A stretch of DNA of 64,000 bases from Edaphochlamys debaryana (taxonomy: Eukaryota > Chlorophyta > Chlorophyceae > Chlamydomonadales), in contig JAEHOE010000032.1 of assembly GCA_016858145.1 (NCBI GenBank), positions 806,001 through 870,000 of the forward strand, given 5' to 3'. The position numbers and the translations under genes are program-made. Under the pieces are notes generated by a model. It did not search any database, was not told where the DNA came from, and saw only the letters and a program-made list of their open reading frames with translations. Each line of letters starts with the position of its first letter. The first letter of the stretch is position 1. Positions 34,403 through 46,120 of the stretch are shown here, piece by piece.

Positions 34403-36423
34403 ACTGACTCCAAGAGCATTCTTTGCCCGTCAAGGGAACTGGTTCGTAGGTTGACACTGCGTGGACGGGAGAGAGTGCGTGGGAAAGGAGATACAGAGTA
34501 AGGGTGAGGTGGGGGCCCACCCCTCAAGGAGCCACCGCGCATGAAGCGGCTTACCTGACGGTGTGGAGATGTCGTCGGTATGGAAACCGTACACCTTGAA
34601 CTTTGCGCTGCCGTACAGTTTGTACAAGCGGCCGGTGCTTGGAGCGTGCAGCACAATTCCATCGGCGTTGAGGCCGGTTTCTGCGCTCAGGCCTGCACCA
34701 GCAGGTGAGGGGGTGGGCGGGAACGGTGAAGAGCTGGGGTGGTGAAGAGTGCCTTTCACTTAGCTGGAAGCATTTGGCTTGCGCCACACGGGGTATCACT
34801 CCGCGCTCCGTCCTCGCGCCGCGGCTAGCCTGACACAATCAGGCTTTACGCACAGATACGATGCTCTGCGCGTGATGCCAAGGCACCTGAACCCCGCCGC
34901 TCACCCAGAGGGTAGTCCTTGTGTAGGGTCAGGGGCACCGCCCTGTGCGGCGAGTGCAAGTGTGAGAGTGTGCAAGTGTGCATCCAATATCATGTCCAGG
35001 CATGACGCCTCGCTCGAGCCCTGATCCAGAGCCAGATAGCCGCCAGGCGAGCCTCAACTCACGTGTCGTACTTCCCCGCATGAGACTTGACGAAGGTGCC
35101 GGACAGAGTTGCCGTACACGTCAAGTCAGAAGCGTGACCTGCTTGCAGGTGTGTAACCGAAGCGCGCTCCCTTGGTGATTGGCTGCTGGATGTCCCACGG
35201 CTATGCACGCATGGCAGCCCCAAACCGGAAGTTCGGAACTATGAAGCAAGCCCAAACCCACTCACAGCTACGGAGGAGTGTCAAGGAGAAACCTGCACGC
35301 GCATAAGCATGGGGTAACACAGGAGTGAGATAGGCACCATGCAAGGAGGTAGCGGGGGGGGGGGCGGCCGGGCGGGGCGCAGGGGCCTTGGGTGCGTGCT
35401 CCGCGCACCGCAGTGAGTACCGCCTGTGATATCTAATCTGTCAGCGCTTTGCCCTAGGAGCAGCCCACTCGATGCACACGTTCATGAGCACTGCGCAGCT
35501 GCCCCTCCCGCCCAGGCTTCTTCTCTGCGCACCCACTCAGCGCTGCCGCCGCTGCGTGCATGCCCCACTCGGCCCCCCCACGCAGGCCCCTGCTGGTTTC
35601 ACATCACCTTCCTCCCACCCCGCCCTCTAGGCCCCCGCCCCGCCCAATGCCGAACGCCCTTTCCTTTGACGCTCTGATGTGTCTGACCCGGTCAGTTTCC
35701 CCGTCCTGCCCAGCCGCCCCCCCCCTCGGCCCTCCCCTTCCCTGACTGACCGTAGACAGGCCCGTCACCGCCTGTAATGCTGTCGTCTGTCGTCAGGTGG
35801 AAAGCCAGATTGCAGGTGAGGCGAGCCGCATTCGCGCCGCCTACGGGGGCCGAGACCACGTGGTGGGGCTGCTGCTGCCCCCGCAGGTGGCGCCGGGACG
35901 TTGCCGGGTGGCCCTCGGAGGCATGCGCGTGCCCCTGCGCGTGCCGCCGCCCGGAGGCGAGCTCGGCAGCTGTCGCGCTCAACCTGAGACAGGAAACGCA
36001 CGTGTAGCATAGTGTCGGGGTATGCAGTAGAAGGGCGGGGTCGCGCGACCCGCCGGCGTCGAATGGCCCAGCGGTAGGCCCGGCGGTAGGCGGTAGGCAA
36101 AAGCAGCGAGGGAGGCCTGCCTCCGCAATAAACTCCATGCAAGATCAATCCCATGGAATATCGTGCACACTGGCTTGTGTGCAAAGGCGAGCGAGGTAGG
36201 GCTTGCGCGCCCGTTCGTTCCGCACATTGACGACCGCCTGGACCTCAGCAGCACGCAGCAGGCAGCCGGGCGCATTCTCCTTTACTCACTTTCTTGAGTT
36301 GCAGGCCACAGAGCTGCTCTCGCAGGCTGTGCCGGCGAACGCTGCGGTGGGCCCTCCGAAGGAAATGGCTACGATGACAAGGACAGCCGCGTCAAAGACG
36401 CCCTTTATGTACAAGGCAGTCAT
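34403..36423 (-). CDS. Small secreted protein, Sec-A1
   Basis: Six exons, 224 aa: 36423-36290, 35983-35751, 35138-35063, 34942-34905, 34692-34555, 34458-34403 (TAA). All junctions are GT-AG with matching phases. Residues 1-30 form a signal peptide: a Lys near the start, hydrophobic FDAAVLVIVAIS, then AAFA before the likely cut. The mature part has a Gln/His-rich stretch (RGQQQPHHVVSAP), RLTCNLAFHLTTDDS, DLTCTATLSGTFVKSHAGKYDT in two pieces across exon 3, AVPLTLHKDYPLG, LNADGIVLHAPSTGRLYKLYG and an end with KECSWSQ. It has several Cys and alternating beta-strand-like segments. I do not recognise the family. Compared with its unit-2 twin it has Ser instead of Tyr in TL-S-GTF. It lies downstream of RLF-A on the same strand. 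Confidence 0.72.
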
Positions 36424-37665
36424 AGATATAGGTCTTCCTTCGAGCAATAGGGGCACAGGTAGTATAGGTGTCGCGGCGACGAGCGGCCGAACGCAACCTT
36501 GGTGCTTGCACGCCGTCTCCGGTCTTTGGTTTGGCACAAGGATGGTACAAAGAGTTCTGTATGTAATTTACGTTACTTGCAGCTGCTCTTGCTCGCAATC
36601 CTGGTTGACCTGTCTGACTTCGAGTCTGTCCACTCGTGCTGCACCCAGAATGCTCCCAGCAGCTTGCAGGTTGCTGCTTTATTATAAGTAGCTTAACGCG
36701 GCAAATGGATCCCGGTGACTACAGTTCGGCCCCCAACCAACATCGATCCTGACTTGGTTGAAGGGCAGGTTAGGCAGCTGCCCTGCGCTGCGTCCCCGCA
36801 CATCGCGGCATATGCATGGCAATCAGCAAGTCGAGGAAGGGGTAGAACGGGGAACGGGTTGTGTGCCGGGGTAGGTGATGAGGGTTTAATGGTGGACGGA
36901 CATCCTGTGGGGGACCCCGGCTGCCGAGACGCTGATGTATCCACTGAGCATGTTCTTCGGCGCCCACGTACATGTATGGTACAGCCTGTGTACAGCTCGG
37001 CAGTTCTGCTCAAATCCAGCTCTCACTAGGCTTACGTAGCCAAACGAGCCACGGAGACAGCACCAACGTAAGTACTTGAAACAAGCGAGAATACCGGTAC
37101 CGCCAAAGGACATGAACACGCACACAACACCACGTGCCGTGCCGTGCATGCACGCATGGGGACCGCTCCCTGGGAGCGTAGGAAACGATCGAGCAGGGGT
37201 TGGGGTCCTTAAGGATACGGGGCGACAGGGAGTCCCTGTTCCCAGACGCTGTGCATTAGTGCATACCTCGCCATTGTCACCAACCTCAGTTTGCATGGGG
37301 CTGGGGCGGGGTGCAATGCAGATTGCTCAAAGTCACTACTGCATCGTCACCATATCAACGGGACGCACTCTCCGCCTCCTCCCAACCTAGGCACTCCGCA
37401 TCAGCTACTGGCCGGTACTGCCCCGCCCAACGCCGCAATGCCTGCATGCCCACCGCGGGTACCCAACACGACACTGTTAAGCTACCGGCAGTGCCCACCC
37501 TCGCTCCGAGCACCTTCCCCGCTGCCCTTTGGTGCTCCTCTTCCCGACGGCCGCCCCAAGCACTGCCGTGCATGCAGCCGTCACGCTTGCTGCCCGCCGC
37601 ACACCCCTAGAAACCGCTGCCTTCCCAGGTAGAGCCCATGCGCACAAACTAACCCCAATGCATGA
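36424..37665. other. Region between RLF-A1 and Sec-A1
   Basis: About 1.2 kb, expected to hold the RLF 3' UTR and the Sec promoter. It is comparatively AT-rich. A minus-strand open frame at 36886-37296 has no counterpart in the diverged B copy, so I do not treat it as a gene. Confidence 0.45.
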
Positions 37666-39907
37666 TCAGAATCCTCCATAGTAATCGTCGAAGTCATAAT
37701 CGTCCTCCATCTCCATTTCGTAGGCGGCGGCCATGTCATCGTCCGCAATGGCCTGCTCGCGGTTCTCCCTGCAGCAGTCGCGCCATTCCTCCTCCCGCCT
37801 CTCCGCCTCCAGCCGCCCGGCCTGCAACCGACGGGCCAGCGACCTGCCCCCACCGCCGCCGGCCCCTGCCGCCGCTCCCGCGGCGGCCGCCGCCCCCGGG
37901 CCGCTCCGCTGCAGCACCCGGCGCCAGCGCCTGCACACGCACAGCGCCGCCACCAGGTCCCGGCCCTCCAGCGGCGCCAGGCAGCGCTCCAGAAGCTCGT
38001 CCAGCAGCTGCACGTGGGTACGGCAGCATGGGAAGCGGTACGATGGTTAGTGGGACATTCACGGCAGGGTGCGTTCGCGGCGGACCACAGCGGCACAGCA
38101 GGAACTGGTGCATCTGGACTCACCAGCTTAGTTTCCTACCCACACCCTATGGCCCCAGCCAAGTGGCGCTGTGTTCGGGACAGCACACAGTCATGCTGCT
38201 TGCCCTGCCATCTCGCCGTACACTGACTAATGCCTCACCTGACTCATCGGCGCCGGCGGCTGTGCCGCCATGCGCCCTACCTCGGGACCGCCCGCCCATC
38301 CACTCGCCCACAGCTGCTCAAAGGCGGGCGAGGGCGCGTAGCCGGGCAGGCCGGAGCCATCCCACGCTGGCCGCAGCGCGAGCAGCAGCTGCTGGTGAAT
38401 CTTTGCCTCGCTCACGTGCCGGGTCCGTTCGCCGCAGTAGAGCGACGGCGGCAGCACGGCTGCGAGTTTGCCTTGCGGCCGGGCATTCCAACGGGAAGCG
38501 GCACAGGCGAGTGCAGCCAGGAAGGCCGGGTGGGTTTCGTGGGCTGACGCAAGGTGCGCCTCTCCACCCCCAGCGGCCCGCGCCTGCCGCAGCAGCTCCC
38601 CAGCCCTTGCAACGGGGCACTGGCTGCGCCCGGCTCCATCCTGCTCCTGCACCTGCGCCACCGGCCTCTCCGGCCCCCGCGGGGATTGCGGGCAGAGGGC
38701 CGGCGCCGGCGGAGGCTGGAAGCCCCGCCGCACCTGCTGGTGCTTGGGAGGAGGTCCCGCCGGACCCGCTTCCAGCCGCTTCCCCACGAGGGCTCCCCGC
38801 TTGCCCAGCTGCTGCGCTGGCGGCACCCGCAGGTGCTCCTCCCGGTGCCACGCCTCCAGCCTCTGCTGCCTGCTCCTCTGCCGCCCAGACCGCTGTCGCC
38901 AGCTGAGACGACAGTCCGGCGAGCTGCGTCAGCACGCCCCCGTCCCTGGCTGCCGCCAGCGCCTCCGCCGCCTCGTGCCGCACGGCCGTCCAGGCCCCCT
39001 CCCAGGCGTCCAGCTGAGAGCTCAGCTCGGTGCGAAGGTGCGGCGGGAGGCCGTCCGCGAGGCCCGTCCGGGACGCCCCGCCGAAGCAGAGCCGGTCCCA
39101 CACGGCGAGGGGGTGCAGCATGTGTGCGGCGTACGACACGCTGCTGCACGACAGGGCCAGAAGAATGAACCTAACGGTGTCGTCCTGCTGTGAAGAGCTG
39201 GCTCCCTTGCCGGACTTGGTGTGAATGTCTCCATGAGCCAGCCCTTGTAGCGGAGGCTGGGCTGGGGCGGCGCCGGCTGGGGCGGGCAAACGGCCTCCGA
39301 TCGGGGCCCGCGCAGCCCCGGGGGTCGGTGCCGTACCCACCAGTACGACATCTCCTCCTGGCCCGGCAGCCGGCCTCGGAAATCCTTCGAAGGGCCGACG
39401 AAGTACGGCACCGCGCCCGTGAGGCCGAGCCGCGCAGCGAGCATCTGAGGGCTGACAGGCGGCCGTACGGAGCCGCCGAGGCCTCGCCACCCTGCTGTGG
39501 TGAGCGGCGGAGCATCCAGCGTCGCGACGGTGGACCGGCTCTGACCGCTGATGATTCTTGACGCCACGTCCTGGGACACCGGACTGCGCCCTCCAGGCTC
39601 GCTGCATCGGAGAAGCGCCCCAGCCGCTTGTAGCGTGGTCGCCTGCGATGAGTACTCCCTGTACGGGTCCCCCGCCGTAGCGCCCGTGTTTGAACGCCAC
39701 CGCCATGGCTACCCACGTGCTGGGCCGGGCCGGTACGCCGTACGGCAGGTCCCACCGTACGGCGACAGGCTGGTACGTCGCCGGATCCTGAGCAGCCCGC
39801 GTTGGGTCCCTGCGGGTGGCAAGGTAGGGCGGTAAACGGTCAGCAACCCGGCCGAGAAGCGAAGATCGCCCGACCACAAGGATGATGCGAGAGCAGGACA
39901 GCTGCAT
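37666..39907 (-). pseudogene. RLF-A1: broken RNA-ligase-1-like / F-box gene
   Basis: This corresponds to RLF-A2 (58480-54668) but about 1.57 kb is missing at about 39475. The loss removes most of exon 1, all of exons 2 and 3 (including the motif I equivalent) and the start of exon 4. Further one- to four-base indels relative to unit 2 (for example near 39520, 39545, 39637, 39668, 39223 and 38630) shift the frame repeatedly. The 3' part is still readable: AHMLHPLAVWDRLCFGG, the Ala/Gly-rich linker, and the last exon with the F-box (LLDELLERCLAPLEGRDLVA). A 529-codon open frame spans the lesion but mixes frames, so I call it a pseudogene, or a region of poor assembly. Confidence 0.75.
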
Positions 39908-39970
39908 GCCAGGGCCGTCTGCCTACCCGCTGCACCCCACACCCTTGGCCAGGCTAGTCCACACGCTAGC

Positions 39971-42362
39971 TCACCCCGGCCGGCACTCGTACATAAGCTC
40001 AGGTAGCAGTTGGCCCCACTCGGACGAGTACCGCCCCTTCTTGAGGTCCGAAACCGCTTGGCCCCTGGCAACAAAGCGGTCGTAGGCCCTGCGTGCCGGC
40101 GTCCATTCGTACAGCAGCTCTGGCGTGAGTAAGGCGTACGGCACACTGTACGGCGTGAATACAATGCCGTGTGCACCGCCACTCGCGAGCGCACTGATCT
40201 CCGCCTGGGATACGTCAGCGCAGGCTGCGCGGAAGACCGTGAGGACTGGGTTTGCTGAAGCATCCGTGCTGCTGCTGGCTGCAGTGTTGGCGGGCAGGGG
40301 CGGCGGGCAGCAGGGCAGGGCACCGCGCATGCCGAGAGAGGGGGTGTAAGCCCTGGCGGATGCCCCAGGCCCCGCCTCAGCCCTCTGGAGGGGCTCGATG
40401 CCGTCCTCCGACACCAGACCCAGGTACCGGCATGCGGCCCCTCCGTTGCCCCTGCCCTTGCTGCCCCCGGCTCTGCCATCGCCCCTTCCCTTTCTGCCGC
40501 GGGCTCCGCCGTCGCTTCTGCCCTTGCTGCCGCCGGCACCATGCTTGCCGCTGCCTGCGCTGCGCTTGCTGTCGCCTGCTCCGCCCTCTCGGTCGCCTGC
40601 GCTGCCCTTTGCGTCGGCTTCACGGTCGGGTTCAGGCCCCAGCGGCGCGAGCCGGTCCGGCAGCTCCAGCTGCCACAGCCTCCTGCCCGCGACGCTCAAC
40701 GCGTCAAAGGCAAGGAAGAAGGCGCGGCGGTCGCGCCAGACCACCTCCCCGTCCAGAACCGTGCCGGCGGGGAGCGAGCCGCCCAGGCCGCCACTGCCCC
40801 CACCGCCACCACCACGGCCCGCTTTCTGTTCGACGGTGGCTTGGCAGGCGTACAGCGCCCCCGCCGGGTTGAGCAGGTACACACGGCTGACTTCGTGGGG
40901 CTTGTCTGTCCCATCCTTGCTGCTGCAGCTCTCGATGGTCCCGCTGGCGCCTGGTGGCTGCACTGTCGCGCCCGCAGCACCCTCCTCCCGCTGCTTCACT
41001 GTGCCGCCGAGCTGCGGGCCCAGGGCCAGCAGGAGGTAGCGCACGCCGTCGGCCCACCGCCGCCGCGCGGCGTAGCGCCCCGGCCACGCCACCCACCGCA
41101 CGTCAGCGGCGGAGCGCACGCGAGAGGCCGGCTCCAGAAAGTGCGTGGCGGTGCTTGCGGTTGCGGCCCCCGGCTCGCCCACCTCGCCAAGGCCCTTGAG
41201 ACCCAGCAGTTGCTCTGCCGCCGCCAGCACCCCGCGCCGCTCCTCCCCGCAGGTGACCAGTCCACACCCGTCGCCCCCTAGCTCCGCCGCCGGACAGGTC
41301 ACGAGTCGCAGGGGAGTCGCCGTCAGTGCGGTGGGCAGCCGGCCGCTCGCCGCCCGCAGCCACTCTGGGGGCGGCTTGCCGGGCTGCTCCTGCCGGGGCC
41401 TCTTGTGGGCATGCTCGGCCACTGCACTATCGGACGGCGGCGGCACTCCGGTGTCGTCACCTGTCCATGCAGGCCCAGCGTCATAGCCGAGGGCCACGAG
41501 GCTGTGCCGTGGTCCTCCTCCGCTGTAAGAGTACGAGTATTGTGTGGCCGTTGTGCTAATCTCCGTCATGATACCAAGGGAGGTGAAGAGCTCGATCAGG
41601 CGGGAGGCAGAGGCCATCCAGCGCTCGTTCCGCCGCTGGCTGCATTGGGAGTCGGGGGCAGCGTTGGGCTTCTCCTTATAAGCCTGGTAGGCGTCTTTCG
41701 AGGCCTGGACGAGACTCGCGTGCTGGGACTCGGTGATGTTGGACGGGAGGTACAGCACCTGGGAGGGAAGACACAGGTTGGTGCCAGGGGAGCGTGTGGT
41801 TTTTCAACGGCCCAGGCTTTGTACCATAGCGTTATGGCCGCTTGCACATGGGGCCCTCGAAGGCAGCCAGCGGGCCTGAAATCCGCTTACACCCTCCGAC
41901 CATGCCTCGAGGCATTTGGGGGATTCACTGCCCGCTCGCCCACCTGCAGGAGCCGTACGCCGTGAGCACGCAGCGCTGATAGTAGCTCGAAGCCGCCCCG
42001 CAAGTCCCACACGCAATCCAAAACCAGCAGGGGGGCGGCTGCGTGCGTGGGGGCCGATGGAGAGGCGCTGTGACGGGAGGGGGGGAAGCGGGGCGGCTGT
42101 CAGAACACGGCTGACCGACCGTTCCGGAAGGAGCCCCTGGTACACCTCGGTCTTACGTAGCAGAGCGAGCGCCCTCCGCCTGCGCCCAGCGGAAGTGCTC
42201 CTCCAGCTGCGGCCCCAAGTCGTCGGCATTCGCCTCGGAGCGGCCCTCCTCCTCAGCGAGCACTACGAACCGGCTGCTACTTGGTTGCTGGCTAGCTAGG
42301 TAGTGGCCAAGGACTGCTTTGGCATGGCTCTGGGGCCCCAGCAGGAGAATGGCGTTGACCAT
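39971..42362 (-). CDS. NTL-A1: degenerate P-loop plus mRNA-capping-enzyme-like domain
   Basis: Same three-exon model as the unit-2 copy (42362-42157, 42067-41944, 41758-39971; 705 aa), with no frame break. P-loop-like GPQSHAKA lies at residues 9-16 and a hydrophobic LLVLDC strand near residue 84. The capping-type domain has WADGVRYLLL (motif I position), TVLDGEVVW (motif III intact here), FFLAFDALSVAGRRLWQLEL (IIIa), GIVFTPYSVPY (IV position) and ELLYEW (V position). A basic Gly/Lys/Arg-rich insert (GSKGRGDGG-like) sits between IIIa and IV. The motif I lysine is Trp. The frame ends in TGA directly overlapping a GTGAGC that could be a donor into RLF. Its partner RLF-A1 is broken, so this copy may no longer make the complete product. 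Confidence 0.68.
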
Positions 42363-43841
42363 GCTGTCCTCTCGCGCTGCTGAGCCCAGCCGACCTAGTC
42401 AAAATGAGTTGTAGTTACATCAGTATGCGGTAGGTTGCAAGGTTACTGCCGACAAGGTTCACAAACGAAGGACTGCCCGAGTGCTCGACACCCCGAACTA
42501 AGGAAGAGCACACAATGTGCGCGTATATGTTGAGGTGAGGGTGAGGAGCGGTGTGAAGCAGTGTCTTCTTGGCTTCGTGTCGTGCTGCGTGTGCCCTCGC
42601 CCATCCCATCTGTCACGCACCCCGTCTGTCAGCAGCAGTCGCGCCGGCCCGGCCCCCAGTTCCCGTCCACCCGTGCTCAGACGTGCTCTTCCAATGCTCG
42701 CGCCACGTCACAATCTGCTGCTGCCGGTATCCACCCTCGCCCTCGCCCTCGCGGGTCAACATCCATCCGCCGCTTTGGCCGCTTCAAGTCCCCCCGGGAG
42801 GTCCATCGCCAGTGACACCAGCTAACTTAGGTCCATCCGGACCTTGAAGTTGTAACGTCCCGGGCCCTCTACCGGTACACCGGCAAGGCAGTCTTTGCCC
42901 TGCACGCGCCTGCACACGCCTGCAGCGGTGCAGCAGCTATAAGCTATGTGTGTAGTGCAAGGATGCGGGGAAGTGTGCTGTGCAAGGCGTTCGGCCGGTG
43001 CAGGTGTGCGGCACCACCAAGTGGCCCCACCACCACCCCACAACCTGCATGCCAGCGTCAACCCAAGTTCGCCGCAGGTCTTCTCTATACATCTATCGCC
43101 TTGGGTTCGACAAGGTTGCCCCCTGCTGGCAGGCTTATACCAACTAACGGCATGCATGGCGAACGAGGCGCCGGAGGCGGCTGCCGCTTTGCCCTGCTTG
43201 CGCCCAGCCCTTGGCAGGCACGGCAGTACAGCACTGCACCGTTGCCCCCGCCCCAAGCTCTGCAGACGGGGCCCGCCGCCGTTGATGCGAGCTGCCCGCC
43301 TGCCGCCAGCCTGTGGCGACAGGTTGGTTGTCAGCTGCGCACCGGCCGGGACAACGAACACACAGCGTGGGCCAAGGAAAGTCCTCGATCCGTCCTCTGC
43401 CGCCGCTGTGCCACCGCCGCCGCCACTCACAGACCGCCGCACTCCCCCCATGGGGCTACAGCCACCTCCAGCGGTGTGTGTGGCCCCCATTAAGACCGGC
43501 GGCGGCGGGACCGGCGACAACGGCACCCCAGCGCTCTCCACTGCCAGTGGTGGGGGTGCTGGCACGCGGGCCGGCGGCGGCGGGACCGGCGGCGACAGCC
43601 GGAGAGCGGGACCGACGCACCGGCCATCGGCGGAGTGGCGTTCGACGCCGGCAGCTGATGGTGGTGATGCATGATATACGATGACTGGCCACTGGGCATC
43701 GGTCAGCGCTGCCCAGCACGCCAGCAGTGGCTAGGTGGCCCGTTGCTCGGTGGCCACTGCCAGCTTGGGCCCTGGACGCGCAGCGGCGACCCGGGGGCCG
43801 GTGCCAGCGGACCGGGCCGGTGGCCCGTCAAGTCTTGTAGC
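42363..43841. other. Region between NTL-A1 start and Sec-B1 stop
   Basis: Holds the NTL promoter and Sec-B 3' flank. A TGTAA on the minus strand (plus-strand TTACA near 42414) is a candidate polyadenylation signal for minus-strand transcription from Sec-B. The 247-codon minus-strand frame at 42822-43565 has no equivalent in sub-copy A and is left unassigned. Confidence 0.4.
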
Positions 43842-46120
43842 TCACAACGGACTCCAAGAGCACGCGTTGCCCGTAAAGGGAATTGGTACATAGGTTGATA
43901 CTGCATGGGCAGGAAAGGGCGGTGTTGGCGAATGGCGATGAAGAGTAAGGGGTGGGCCGTTGAGGAGCAACCTCGCATCAAGCGAGCGCCGTACGGTACC
44001 TGGCGGAGTGGAGACGTCGTCGGTGCGGAAACCGTACGACTTTGATCTTGCGCTGCCGTACAGTTGATACATGCGGCCGGTGCTTGGAGCGTGTAGCACA
44101 ATGCCATCGGCGTTGAGACCGTTCTCCGCGCTCAGGCCTGCACCAGCAGGGGAGGGGCGGGCTGGGATGGTGAGGAGAGACCTCCACGGAGCTGTCAGCA
44201 AGTACATGCATTGTGCTGCACACGGGTTCACTCGTGGCGCCGCCCCTAGCTACGCGCGACGCTCCATCAAGTAGGTTTTACGCACAGATTCTGCGCGCGT
44301 GACGCCAATGAAGATGCCCCCGCCGCTCACCCAGAGGGTAGTCCTTGTGTAGGGTCAGGGGCACCGCCCTGTGCGGCGAGTGCGTGGGGGCAAGGCTCGA
44401 AGGGAGCAATCGGGTGTTTCACAACCGTGTCATGCTTGAGACACTTGAGAGAGTGTGCATCCAACATCATGTCCAGGCATGTGTAGTGCGGGATAGCGCA
44501 GCGACAAGAGGATAGGTCCGGGCCAGGTTGCCGGATGCTAATCCTCTGGACGTCGCACAACAGCATGACGCCTCGTGCACCCTGCGTGTTCCACCGGCAG
44601 AGCTAGATAGCCGGCAAGCGAGCCTAGTACTAGCAAGCTCCAACTCACGTGTCGTACTCCCCCGCATGGGACTTGGCAAAAGTGCCGTATAGAGTGGCCG
44701 TACAAGTCAAGTCAGAAACGTCACCTGCATACACATGTGCGGGCGGGGCACGCTCCTTGATGATCGGCCTCAGCCGGCCATCAGTTGCCAGAGCCATAGC
44801 ATGCAAGCATGCACGTCACGGCAGCCCTGGGGCCCCAATCTTAATATCAAGGTAAGCCCATACCCACTCAGGCCCACTCACAGCTACGAAGGAGTGTAAA
44901 GGAGAATCCTGCACGCGCAGAAGCATAGGTGTGGCATGCATAAGGGTAAGCACCACGCAAGAAGGTAGCGGGGGGGCGGGGGCCTCGGGTATCGTTTGCC
45001 AGCGAGTACCGCTGATGAGCGAGGTGTCGTCTGCACCAGGACTTTGCCCTACGGTTGTGGAACTCCGCTCGAGGCGCTGCGCCCTCGGCTGCCTATCCAG
45101 TGCTTTACGGCATTACGGTACCCATGCTCACCAACTCCCTCAGTCCTCCGTGGTGACAATGAGGGAACACCCCAGAGGGGTGCAGGGCACTCAGCTGCCA
45201 AAGCTGGTGATGGGCGAGCTAGGCGAGTCGCCGCCGCCGCTGTGTGCGTGCCCCCCGTACCGTGGCCCCCGCCCCTCCTGCCGGCGCACTGACCCCTTGC
45301 ATCCGTCTCGCCTCCCGCGTGGCCCCATGGTAAGCCCCATGGTGAGCCCCATGGTAAGCCCCATGGTTAGCCCCATGGTTAGCCCCATCAACTTGGCCCA
45401 GGGAATCGCCCGACTTTCCCCGGCCTGCCCAGCCGCCCTCCCTCCCTTTCCGGCTGACTGACCGTAGACAGGCCCGTCGCCGCCAGCAGTGCTGTCGTCT
45501 GTCGTCAGGTGGAAGGCCAGATTGCAGGTGAGGCGAGCCGCATTCGCGCTGCCCCCGGGGGCCGAGACCACGTGGTGGGGCTGCTGCTGCCCCCGCAGGT
45601 GGCGCCGGGACGTTGCCGGGTGGCCCTCGGAGGCATGCGCGTGCCCCTGCGCGTGCCGCCGCCCGGAGGCGAGCTCGGCAGCTAGGAGCGGTTGTCGGTT
45701 GGACTGAGCGCCTGCTACCGCGCTCAACCTGAAATAGGAAACACACGTGTAGCATTGTCTCAAAGTATGCAGTAAAAGGCCGGGCCCGCCGGCGCGGGCG
45801 TCGAATGGCCATCCAGCAGAGCGGGGTTGTCACGAGCTCCATGTAAGAGCAATCCAACGGACTATGGTTCGCACTGGCATGGGTGCAAGCGACCAGGCGA
45901 GGTAGGCGCGGTCTTGCGCGCGCCCGTTCGTTACGCACGATGTAGCTAGACGGCCTGCACGCAGGCAGCCGGGCCCCACCACTCCCCGTAATTCTCACGC
46001 TGTCGAGTGGCAGGCCACGGAGCCGCTCTCGCAGGCTCTGCCGAACGCTGCGGCGGTGGGCCCTCCGCCGCAGCAGATGGCTATGACGACAAAGACAGCC
46101 GCATTGAAGACGTTCTTCAT
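43842..46120 (-). CDS. Small secreted protein, Sec-B1 (diverged paralogue)
   Basis: Six exons, 232 aa: 46120-45999, 45728-45463, 44724-44649, 44368-44331, 44137-44000, 43900-43842 (TGA). Exons 3, 4 and 5 have exactly the same lengths as in Sec-A (76, 38 and 138 bp) and all phases match, although the sequence has clearly diverged. The signal peptide is MKNVFNAAVFVVIAICCGGG with an A-rich cut region. The mature part keeps RLTCNLAFHLTTDDS, LTCTATLYGTFAKSHAGEYD, AVPLTLHKDYPLG and LNADGIVLHAPSTGRMYQLY and ends NACSWSPL. Exon 2 has a small insertion (VAGAQSNRQPLL). Conserved splicing and length under divergence point to a functional gene. Family not recognised. Confidence 0.72.
45325..45390 (+). 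repeat. 12-bp tandem repeat CCCCATGGTAAG (about 5 copies)
   Basis: Imperfect copies differ at the last bases (GTAAG, GTGAG, GTTAG). The array lies in intron 2 of Sec-B1. Several copies contain a perfect 5'-splice-site-like GTAAG or GTGAG on the strand opposite to the gene. The same array recurs in unit 2 at about 63898-63963. Confidence 0.85.

Noticed and set aside
34555..34692. DGIVLHAP and AKFKV in Sec-A read as ligase motifs IV and V
   Set aside because: When all six exons are joined the protein has a signal peptide and no motif I or III. The diverged Sec-B changes AKFKV to ARSKS, so the resemblance is chance.
35777..36012. Plus-strand frame EASRIRAAYGGRDHVVGLLL opposite Sec exon 2
   Set aside because: It looks coding and is conserved in B, but the minus-strand reading fits a six-exon gene with matching phases and a signal peptide. 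The plus frame has no neighbouring exons and is the shadow.
36886..37296. 136-codon minus-strand frame upstream of Sec-A1 (and 53889-54299)
   Set aside because: Present only in the near-identical units and absent from the diverged B copy, so there is no evidence of selection.
38318..39907. 529-codon minus-strand frame in unit 1
   Set aside because: It starts in the RLF frame, drifts into other frames at the indels and returns. It is the accidental read-through of a broken RLF gene, as the intact unit-2 copy shows.
42822..43565. 247-codon minus-strand frame ending in GRYNFKVRMDLS
   Set aside because: It could be a real last exon because the end looks protein-like, but there is no counterpart in sub-copy A and no joinable upstream exon. 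Long open frames are common at this GC content.
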